In this document: one piece after another, positions 1-5,676 of the stretch
Layout of the letters: each line of letters begins with the position of its first letter
Position numbering within the stretch: the stretch's first letter is position 1
IMG/VR virus record: IMGVR_UViG_3300020162_001996
Coordinates: 1-30,886 of that record
Source of the DNA: a virus
Reading direction: 5' to 3' (one strand)
DNA length: 30,886 nucleotides
The notes under the pieces: model-generated
What the model saw: the letters and a program-made list of their open reading frames with translations, nothing else
The model's database searches: none
What the model was told of the DNA's origin: nothing
Made by a program: the position numbers and the translations under genes

Positions 1-1456
1 AAAATTCTTCTTTTGGTGTATCAAAACTAGCTTCTGTACCTGTTAATTCTTTATATCCTTTATCAAAGTCAACTATCACACCATCCATATCACAATATAT
101 CTTGTAGTCAGCTTTTTCTTTAACATCTTCTTCAAATATCTCTGGTCTGTATTTACCAAATTGTCTTAATAATACTCCAGCAGCAGCATTGGCTTCATTT
201 TCAATTTCAGATCCTGTTTTACCATCTTCTGGTTTTAAAGGAGCCATTTCATCTTGTTTACGATGAACTAATTCATGAGCTAATGTACGTAAAATATCTG
301 CTGTTAATCTTGGTCCTTTAACAACTAGTAATTCATCACTTTTAGGATTATAAGCACCTAATGAATGCATATTTTTAGCTAATTCTTGATCATCACTAAA
401 AGTAATTTTAGGTACTTGTTGTAAGTCAAGTGCTTTAGCAGCAAAATCAATAAAGTCAGCTATAACATTATCTGATGCTTCTTGAGGTTCAGTTAATGTT
501 TCTTCTAAATTTGATTTCCACCAATTAATAGTGAATAAATCTTCTTCTATATTAACAGATATACCTTTTTTAGATAACCAATTTAATACTTGATCACGTT
601 GTTCAGGACTATCTCCTAAATTAGGTATTAACATACGACGTTCTTTTCCACCAAATGCTTGTTGAGAGTATTCAAATGGAATTAACATTGTATTTAAATA
701 GTTTTCTATTTTAGGTGTTAGTTGATATGGTACACGTATAATTAAATTACCATCAATCTGATTTTCTTGAAGTTGATCTACATTTAATACTGGTACGCCT
801 AGTATTTTAAGTATGTCATCATATTGTCCTTTTTGTATTACTGCTTCTGGAAAACAATCTTTTAAAGACTCATATGTGTTTAAGTAATTATTTCTAGCTT
901 TAGAGTACTCAGTTGAATTTTTATCTTGAACTGAACGTAATTCAAGTACTGCTTTTTTAAGCTGTGTTATTAAACCACGTACTTGAGTTCCTGTTAAGCG
1001 TTTACCTTGACTAACTACTTTTTCTTCAATAGATAGAGGCATTACTCTAGTACTAAATGCTTTTTGTAATGGAGTAAAATAATCTTGTTCTTCTACTTCA
1101 TTTTTAGCTCCAGCAACATATGCTTTTAATTCTAAGTCATTATCAAAAGCTGTAAAAATATCTTTAATTGGAGAAGCATCATTACTTATTCTAACACTAA
1201 CTTTAGCTATTGGAGATGTGGCTAAATATAAATCCCAAATACGTTTACTTTGTTCTTTAGTTATACCATCACGTGTTTTATGTCCAATTAAAACTATTAC
1301 TTTAGTGATATAAGGACGAGCAGCTAAGTCTTTAACTACTTCAAAGTGTCCTTCATGTGGTGGTTTAAATCCACCTGGATAGTAACAAATAGCTGGAGGA
1401 GTAGTTTGTTCATTCTCCTCATTTAATTCGTTTAATATAGTATTTAGATCAATCAT
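1..1456 (-). CDS. Nucleotidyltransferase - zincin peptidase - HAD phosphatase fusion (C-terminus beyond window)
   Basis: The reading frame is open from an ATG at 1456 to the left edge (485 codons, no stop), so the C-terminus is missing. Three enzyme signatures follow in order. Residues 24-160 look like an HxGH nucleotidyltransferase: GGFKPPHEGH at 28-37 and RLTGTQVR at 153-160, resembling the [IV]SGTxxR motif of NMN adenylyltransferases. Residues about 340-430 look like a zinc peptidase: HELVH at 394-398, then a downstream EIENEANAAAG stretch like the third-ligand region of ImmA/IrrE-type zincins. From about 450 a HAD domain starts with DMDGVIVDFD (456-465), as in 5'(3')-deoxyribonucleotidases. 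Residues 170-330 are unassigned. The start overlaps the kinase stop by ATGA, so translation is probably coupled. The three motifs are seen directly; substrates are unknown. An NMN/NAD role is only a guess from the nucleotidyltransferase motifs. Confidence 0.8.
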   Translation of the reverse strand, partial: MIDLNTILNELNEENEQTTPPAICYYPGGFKPPHEGHFEVVKDLAARPYITKVIVLIGHKTRDGITKEQSKRIWDLYLATSPIAKVSVRISNDASPIKDIFTAFDNDLELKAYVAGAKNEVEEQDYFTPLQKAFSTRVMPLSIEEKVVSQGKRLTGTQVRGLITQLKKAVLELRSVQDKNSTEYSKARNNYLNTYESLKDCFPEAVIQKGQYDDILKILGVPVLNVDQLQENQIDGNLIIRVPYQLTPKIENYLNTMLIPFEYSQQAFGGKERRMLIPNLGDSPEQRDQVLNWLSKKGISVNIEEDLFTINWWKSNLEETLTEPQEASDNVIADFIDFAAKALDLQQVPKITFSDDQELAKNMHSLGAYNPKSDELLVVKGPRLTADILRTLAHELVHRKQDEMAPLKPEDGKTGSEIENEANAAAGVLLRQFGKYRPEIFEEDVKEKADYKIYCDMDGVIVDFDKGYKELTGTEASFDTPKEEF

Positions 1457-2202
1457 TTAATAAATGCCTTTATTTTAGACACAGCAGAAGCTGATGGTGT
1501 AAATTTAGGTTTTTGTTTAATTAAATCAGCAATATCTTGATTCAATTGAATAACGTCAGCTTTTGCTTTAGCTATTTCTTCAGGTGTTTTTGGTTTACCT
1601 TTAGCTTTAGATGTGTCAAAAAATCTACGTTTTATTTCTTGTGTATCAAAACTTTTATCAGCATCTTCAGGATCATTATTTATAATAACTAAATTATCAC
1701 CAAATGCTTGTTTATATGTTTCAATGTTTTGATTAATATCTCTCCATGTTCTTAAGACAATACTAGGCATCAATGAACGCTCTCTACCAACATTACGTTC
1801 AAGTGATGTCATTGGAGAAACATATATCATTATCATCATGGTTTCATAGCCTAAAGCCTCTAATTCTGCCTTTTTCTTGAGTAAGGGGCGAGATGCTGCA
1901 CCTGTACCATCAATGATAATATCGTTTAAATTTTCGAGTGCTTTGGCGTATTTTTCCTTAGTTGCTTTTTGAGCTTGAGCCATTAATTTACCAGCTTGTG
2001 ATAATTGTTCAGGATCAAAATCCTTTTGTTTCATACCTAAGCCTGATGCTTTAAGTAATTCCTCATAAGTGTCGTCGACATTTATTACTTGGAATTTAGA
2101 TAATGGTAGTGATTTAGATATAAAGGATTTGCCAGCACCTGCTGGGCCCGCCAAAAATATCGCCTGAGGCGTGTTGCCTATTTCCTTTATTTTAATCTTC
2201 AT
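1453..2202 (-). CDS. P-loop kinase, zeta-toxin / polynucleotide-kinase-like
   Basis: A 249-aa P-loop NTPase. Walker A is GPAGAGKS (19-26), an acidic pair NVDD follows at 41-44, and IIIDGTG (95-101) is a Walker-B-like strand. RNVGRERS near 136-143 supplies the arginines expected of a lid region. This order resembles the zeta toxin / AAA_33 / polynucleotide kinase group, which phosphorylates small molecules or nucleic acid ends; the substrate cannot be read from the sequence. The C-terminal 60 residues are lysine-rich and helical and may be an appendage. The gene ends in an ATGA overlap with the nucleotidyltransferase-HAD fusion, which suggests linked chemistry. No antitoxin-like partner is visible, so a toxin role is unlikely. 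An ATATTTATT variant of the candidate late motif lies just upstream. Confidence 0.72.
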   Translation of the reverse strand: MKIKIKEIGNTPQAIFLAGPAGAGKSFISKSLPLSKFQVINVDDTYEELLKASGLGMKQKDFDPEQLSQAGKLMAQAQKATKEKYAKALENLNDIIIDGTGAASRPLLKKKAELEALGYETMMIMIYVSPMTSLERNVGRERSLMPSIVLRTWRDINQNIETYKQAFGDNLVIINNDPEDADKSFDTQEIKRRFFDTSKAKGKPKTPEEIAKAKADVIQLNQDIADLIKQKPKFTPSASAVSKIKAFIK

Positions 2203-2216
2203 GTTATCAATAAATA

Positions 2217-2699
2217 TTAACTATCTTTTCTTGGGCGACCACGTTTCCCACCAGTTTTAACATAAACAGTTGATTTTTTAAGTGTTGGATCCATTTTTGG
2301 ACGGCCACGTTTACCACCAGTTTTAACATAAACTACAGGTGTTTTCTTAAGTGATGGATCCATTTTTGGACGACCACGTTTACCTGTACCTTTACTTTCA
2401 CGTATTTTAGCTGCTTTTTCCTTGCGTTTAAAATAACGTGGATGTACAATTAATGAATCTAAATAAAATGCACGTATAGCACCATTTTCTTCTACACACT
2501 CATAACCACCATCTTTCCACCCAGGTGTACCTGGTTCATGTTTTTTACGATAGTAGAATTTACTGTCAGGGCTACTTTCATAATACATAGCTGGTAATAC
2601 TTCAATACCTTTAGTAAACTCCAAATATTGTTGTTCATCAACTTCTACTTCATAAGCTTTACGCGGAACAATGTTTGCTTCAATTTCAATTACTTTCAT
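2217..2699 (-). CDS. Protein with three C-terminal AT-hook motifs
   Basis: A 160-aa protein. Residues 1-95 form an unrecognised N-terminal domain rich in beta-strand and aromatic residues. The tail carries three copies of the AT-hook core K-R-G-R-P, at 107-111, 130-134 and 152-156. The copies sit in a repeat of about 21-23 residues, with KMDPxLKK after the first two cores and VYVKTGG before the second and third. AT-hooks bind the minor groove of AT-rich DNA, which fits this AT-rich genome. It probably binds phage or host DNA, for example as a nucleoid-like or transcription-modulating factor; which of these is not known. It starts at an ATG 13 bases after the stop of the 54-aa gene, behind an A-rich leader, and probably shares promoter P1 with it. 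Confidence 0.7.
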   Translation of the reverse strand: MKVIEIEANIVPRKAYEVEVDEQQYLEFTKGIEVLPAMYYESSPDSKFYYRKKHEPGTPGWKDGGYECVEENGAIRAFYLDSLIVHPRYFKRKEKAAKIRESKGTGKRGRPKMDPSLKKTPVVYVKTGGKRGRPKMDPTLKKSTVYVKTGGKRGRPRKDS

Positions 2700-2712
2700 A
2701 ACTTATTTTTAT

Positions 2713-2877
2713 TTAAAGTTCTTCTATAATACCTAATATTTCAGCTCCAAGAAAAGCAGCGGCCATTACATATAAATCACCATATACCATTCCCCAAATA
2801 CATCCTAATATTCTACATACTGATTTAGTAATACTAGTAAAAAAATGCCAATTTGTTTTTGATTCTTTTTGTTGCAT
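2713..2877 (-). CDS. Small membrane protein, 54 aa
   Basis: A short frame starting MQQKESKTNWHFF and ending EILGIIEEL. Residues about 20-50 are hydrophobic, with a Cys-Arg-Ile-Leu-Gly-Cys stretch and a MAAAFLGAEILGII segment, consistent with one or two short membrane helices behind a basic N-terminus. Support for it being real comes from promoter P1 directly upstream (its -7 element ends 17 bases before the ATG), an A-rich leader (AATAAAGGTT) like that of its neighbours, and the close fit between the 67-aa and AT-hook genes. I do not recognise the family. As an early-type small membrane protein it could act on the host envelope, but nothing in the sequence shows this. Confidence 0.6.
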   Translation of the reverse strand: MQQKESKTNWHFFTSITKSVCRILGCIWGMVYGDLYVMAAAFLGAEILGIIEEL

Positions 2878-2894
2878 AACCTTTATTTATATAT

Positions 2895-2921
2895 TAAATA
2901 TAGTGAAAAAATTGCGGTCAA
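2895..2921 (-). promoter_or_regulatory. Promoter P1 (TTG-N16-TAnnTTTA)
   Basis: On the minus strand TTGACCGC begins at 2921, followed after 16 bases from the TTG by TATATTTA (2902-2895). This matches the Bacteroidetes -33 TTG / -7 TAnnTTTG pattern except for the last base. The element starts five bases past the stop of the 67-aa gene and points at the 54-aa gene. P2 and P3 have the same TTGACCGC block and the same spacing. Confidence 0.7.
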
Positions 2922-2925
2922 TCAA

Positions 2926-3129
2926 TTACTTAATATATTTGACAGCGATTCTATACTCATTCATTTCTTCCTCATTCATAAGGCCAAATAACACATATAT
3001 TTGACACTCTTTCTCATATAACTTATTGAATATCTTTGCCTCATAGTCATTGTTGACATCTAAGGTATCCATGATCTTTGTCTCATTAAACAAATCCACT
3101 GCTTCTTGTACTAATTGTTCGTTTATCAT
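2926..3129 (-). CDS. Hypothetical early-type protein, 67 aa
   Basis: A small acidic protein (starts MINEQLVQEAVDLFNETK) predicted to be mostly helical, with no signal peptide or membrane segment and no recognised domain. A lone Cys sits in KECQIYVLF. It lies between promoters P2 and P1, so it is a single-gene unit with its own promoter upstream and the next gene's promoter starting a few bases past its stop. The ATG at 3129 is preceded by AATAAAAGTT, the A-rich leader shared with neighbouring genes. This arrangement is typical of early phage genes that alter the host, but the function is unknown. Confidence 0.62.
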   Translation of the reverse strand: MINEQLVQEAVDLFNETKIMDTLDVNNDYEAKIFNKLYEKECQIYVLFGLMNEEEMNEYRIAVKYIK

Positions 3130-3152
3130 AACTTTTATTTCTTATTATATAA

Positions 3153-3179
3153 TAAATTTAACATAAGAGCCGCGGTCAA
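3153..3179 (-). promoter_or_regulatory. Promoter P2 (TTG-N16-TAnnTTTA)
   Basis: The minus strand reads TTGACCGCGGCTCTT from 3179, with TAAATTTA at 3160-3153, 16 bases after the TTG. A perfect 14-bp palindrome, TTATTATATAATAA, overlaps the end of the -7 element and is also present at P3 but not P1. It lies between the 63-aa gene stop and the 67-aa gene start. Confidence 0.72.
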
Positions 3180-3185
3180 TCAATC

Positions 3186-3377
3186 TTAATAACCACGTTC
3201 CATTTCAAATTGACGTTTTTCGTGGTCAACCTCACTATATACGTCTAAATTTAGATATGTATTATTCCAAAAATTATGAAATAAATACTCCTTAACCCAT
3301 TCCGGATTAGTAGAGTTTATAATATCGCGTTCCTCCGCTGTTAAAACTTCCTTACTCATTAATTCTTGTGTGTTCAT
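3186..3377 (-). CDS. Hypothetical early-type protein, 63 aa
   Basis: A small acidic, aromatic-rich protein (starts MNTQELMSKEVL, ends FEMERGY) with no recognised domain, signal peptide or membrane helix. A GTG nine bases upstream (3386) would add three residues. I prefer the ATG at 3377 because it leaves the same distance to the promoter's -10 region as in the P2-driven gene (21 bases) and a purine-rich leader of similar length. The gene has its own promoter, P3, and is followed within seven bases by P2, so it is a one-gene unit. Function unknown. Confidence 0.6.
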   Translation of the reverse strand: MNTQELMSKEVLTAEERDIINSTNPEWVKEYLFHNFWNNTYLNLDVYSEVDHEKRQFEMERGY

Positions 3378-3400
3378 ATCTTTCACTTTTTATTATATAA

Positions 3401-3427
3401 TAAAGATATGCCAAGAGTCGCGGTCAA
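3401..3427 (-). promoter_or_regulatory. Promoter P3 (TTG-N16-TAnnTTTA)
   Basis: The minus strand reads TTGACCGCGACTCTT from 3427, with TATCTTTA at 3408-3401, 16 bases after the TTG, followed by the same TTATTATATAATAA palindrome seen at P2. It begins within the T-rich tail of the upstream terminator, so transcription stops and restarts within about 60 bases. Confidence 0.73.
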
Positions 3428-3459
3428 TAAAGGAAGCGGTTCGGAATTAACCGAACCGC
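3426..3459 (-). terminator. Intrinsic terminator after the nuclease gene
   Basis: A perfect 9-bp inverted repeat (arms GCGGTTCGG and CCGAACCGC, 6-base loop) lies at 3436-3459. On the minus strand it is followed by TTCCTTTATT. It sits 21 bases past the stop of the PD-(D/E)XK nuclease gene and closes the replication operon ahead of promoter P3. Confidence 0.82.
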
Positions 3460-3480
3460 CTCTATATAGTATAAATTTTA

Positions 3481-4266
3481 CTAATCTGTGATTTTAAATG
3501 ATGTTGGTAATGTCTCAGTTACTGGTTTGAAGTTTGGATTTTCAAGTTTATATATTTCATATATGTTCATAAACATTTTAAAGTTAGCTTCAATATCACT
3601 TATTGTTTTTAACTCCCATCCTTTACCTTGTATTTTATCCTTTTTACCTTCACTACGAGTGTTAGCTTTAAGCCATAAAATACCTGTTTCCTCTATTTTA
3701 TCAGTGTGGGTTTCATTCCATGCTTCAGAGTAAGCGGCTAATTGTAAGTCATATGATGTATGGAGTGAGTTAGATGTTTTAATATCTAATAACCACAATT
3801 TTTCATTCATGCGAACTACTAAGTCAGCTGTACCAGCATACTTATGTTTGTCTGAAAATAAATGATACTCGCTTACTATGAGTTCTGGTTTGTGTGTGTT
3901 CCAAAAGTCAGCGAATTTAAGAATCATTTTCCACACATCCATACTGTACATTGCTTTTCCATCGTTATCAAGCCAATGTATTTCATTACCTTGTAAAAAT
4001 GAATCAATAGCGTTATGTACTTGAGTACCTTCACCTGCTGCTTTAGAGGCAATAATATCTGAGTTATGTCCTACGTCTTTTAACCAGTTGTGAAAAAACT
4101 GATTTTTAGGGAAATAATTCAATACTGATGTTACTGATGGATAGTATTCTTCTCCACGTCTATAAAAACGAGAGTCCAATACATTTACTTGCCTATCTCC
4201 CTCATTGTAATCTACAATGCGTTTGATTTTAGGGTCTTTAATTATGTTGACATTTCTATCAATCAT
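3481..4266 (-). CDS. RecB/Cas4-like PD-(D/E)XK exonuclease
   Basis: A 261-aa nuclease of the RecB-like PD-(D/E)XK group. Visible motifs are GEGTQVH with His84, Glu133 in VSEYHL, Asp148 in GTADLV, the DIK core Asp161-x-Lys163 in LLDIKTS, and QLAAY with Gln175, the RecB-family motif. These residues bind metal and cut DNA in the family, so this is probably an exonuclease acting in replication, recombination or host DNA breakdown. The length suits a stand-alone phage enzyme with no helicase domain and no iron-sulfur cysteines, unlike Cas4 proper. Its ATG overlaps the primase stop (ATGA), so the two are probably co-translated. A strong terminator follows. Confidence 0.85.
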   Translation of the reverse strand: MIDRNVNIIKDPKIKRIVDYNEGDRQVNVLDSRFYRRGEEYYPSVTSVLNYFPKNQFFHNWLKDVGHNSDIIASKAAGEGTQVHNAIDSFLQGNEIHWLDNDGKAMYSMDVWKMILKFADFWNTHKPELIVSEYHLFSDKHKYAGTADLVVRMNEKLWLLDIKTSNSLHTSYDLQLAAYSEAWNETHTDKIEETGILWLKANTRSEGKKDKIQGKGWELKTISDIEANFKMFMNIYEIYKLENPNFKPVTETLPTSFKITD

Positions 4267-5198
4267 GCTAATTCTAGTTTTTTGTATATTAGTTCACCTA
4301 GAGATAGTTGCTCGGCTTCATGAACTAATTTAGTGAATTTTTCGAAGCCCATTTCTGATGGATCTTTATCCTTTAAATCAACCAGATAAACGTCTTTACC
4401 TAAATTGAGTAATTCCTCTGCGTATTTTAGAGCATCTTTTAAGGCGTCCCTATCTAAAGACACGTATACTGTTTTAACATTTGATTGTACTAATTTCATC
4501 ATTAGTGCTTTAGGTATTGTTTTACCTAATAATGGTACTGCGTTACGTTTAATAGCAATAGCATCAAAAATACCTTCACATAATATTACAGGTACATCCC
4601 AGTTTATGAAATATTCTAGTCCTATAATTTCATTTTTATTGCATTTAGGAGCATCATATTTTTTCTTTGAGTCTGGATTGATGTCTCTAGCAATAAAATA
4701 ATTTAATTCGCCATTAACATCATATGATGGAACAATAATTCTGCCCCCATACCTGCCATTTTCACAATAACCTATATTATACTTCAATATATCTGCCTTA
4801 TTGATATCTCGTTTTTTTAAATACATTAAAGCGTGTTTAGCCATAATATCTGTGCGTGCGAGATTAACTAATGGCTTATATTCTTTAGGTAATTCAACTT
4901 TAGTTTTGTCACTAACAATTTCTTCTTTAGTTGTAAAACCAAGTATTGACTTTAACTCAGCTATTTTGTCAGGAGCAGCTTTTAGTTTCTTAAATAAACC
5001 TACTAATGTTTTACCTTTAGCGTTACATACCCAACAATGCCATGGATTTTCTCCTTTCATGTTAGGAACCATGTTCACCTCTAATTTAGGTTTATGATGA
5101 TTACAAAAAGGACATTTATAAGCGTAGTTGTTACTACTCGTTTCTTTTCCTTTTCCTAATACACTGTTTATAGTATGTAGTAAGGCTGCATTAATCAT
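4263..5198 (-). CDS. DNA primase (CHC2-type zinc finger plus TOPRIM)
   Basis: A 311-aa primase. The N-terminal zinc finger has CPFC (29-32) and CWVC (55-58), with two histidines at 35-36. The central region around 140-165 has the RIIVPSYD stretch typical of primases. The TOPRIM domain shows Glu208 in ILCEGIFD and the Asp-x-Asp pair 249/251 in SLDRDA, which coordinate the catalytic metals. No helicase domain follows, so it would work with a separate replicative helicase outside the window, as T4 gp61 does with gp41. It is transcribed with the RecB-like nuclease. Confidence 0.88.
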   Translation of the reverse strand: MINAALLHTINSVLGKGKETSSNNYAYKCPFCNHHKPKLEVNMVPNMKGENPWHCWVCNAKGKTLVGLFKKLKAAPDKIAELKSILGFTTKEEIVSDKTKVELPKEYKPLVNLARTDIMAKHALMYLKKRDINKADILKYNIGYCENGRYGGRIIVPSYDVNGELNYFIARDINPDSKKKYDAPKCNKNEIIGLEYFINWDVPVILCEGIFDAIAIKRNAVPLLGKTIPKALMMKLVQSNVKTVYVSLDRDALKDALKYAEELLNLGKDVYLVDLKDKDPSEMGFEKFTKLVHEAEQLSLGELIYKKLELA

Positions 5199-5225
5199 AA
5201 CCTGTAATATAGCTAAATTATTTTA

Positions 5226-5654
5226 CTAGGCCAAATCTCTAGTAAAAAACTTACCTAGTATATTATCATTGTAACTGTTAGTACCTGGAATTAAGCAATC
5301 AAATTTACATTGATAATGCATTTCATAGTATGTAAGTTCCTTTTTTGATTTACATGGTTTGAGTATTAAACACTCAAAAAACATTGGACTTAGTTCATTA
5401 ACATCAGTTAGTAATTCTTTAGATGAACCCCAATATGTTTTCCAATCGCTTTCAACACGAACAATTTCATGTGTTGGTTTACGACCTGGAGTGACTGGTA
5501 ATGCAGCAAGTTGTTTTTTGGTTAATTTTTTCTTTTTGTTGTACCAAAAATATTTCTTACCAATGTAAAATTTACTATTAGTTAAGTTTGTAATTTTGTA
5601 AACAAAACCGATATAATCTTCGGGATCTAATTTATCCCAATAATTCCATTTCAT
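5226..5654 (-). CDS. GIY-YIG family endonuclease, free-standing
   Basis: A 142-aa protein with a degenerate GIY-YIG pair: GFVYKI at 16-21 and FYIG at 29-32. A lysine-rich insertion (33-62) follows, then YWGSSKEL (74-81) and Glu111 in TYYEMH, the position of the metal-binding Glu of the family. The C-terminus SYNDNILGKFF is probably a DNA-contact segment. There is no separate DNA-binding domain such as homing enzymes carry. It sits between a tail adhesin and the primase, a junction where a mobile endonuclease gene could have landed, but it could equally act in DNA breakdown or repair. A candidate late motif lies 12 bases upstream of the ATG. Confidence 0.75.
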   Translation of the reverse strand: MKWNYWDKLDPEDYIGFVYKITNLTNSKFYIGKKYFWYNKKKKLTKKQLAALPVTPGRKPTHEIVRVESDWKTYWGSSKELLTDVNELSPMFFECLILKPCKSKKELTYYEMHYQCKFDCLIPGTNSYNDNILGKFFTRDLA

Positions 5655-5666
5655 AACATTATTTTA

Positions 5667-5675
5667 TATAAATAT
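5667..5675 (-). promoter_or_regulatory. Candidate late promoter motif ATATTTATA
   Basis: ATATTTATA on the coding strand, one base past the stop of the upstream adhesin gene and 12 bases before the GIY-YIG start. One of six such copies in intergenic gaps of this window. Confidence 0.45.
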
Positions 5676-5676
5676 T

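Noticed and set aside
1453-2202. Zeta-type toxin of a toxin-antitoxin pair
   Set aside because: No antitoxin-like small gene is adjacent, and the gene is coupled to a metabolic-type fusion enzyme.
3378-3386. GTG start giving a 66-aa version of the 63-aa protein
   Set aside because: The ATG three codons on has the same spacing to its promoter as the P2-driven gene; no other gene here needs a GTG start.
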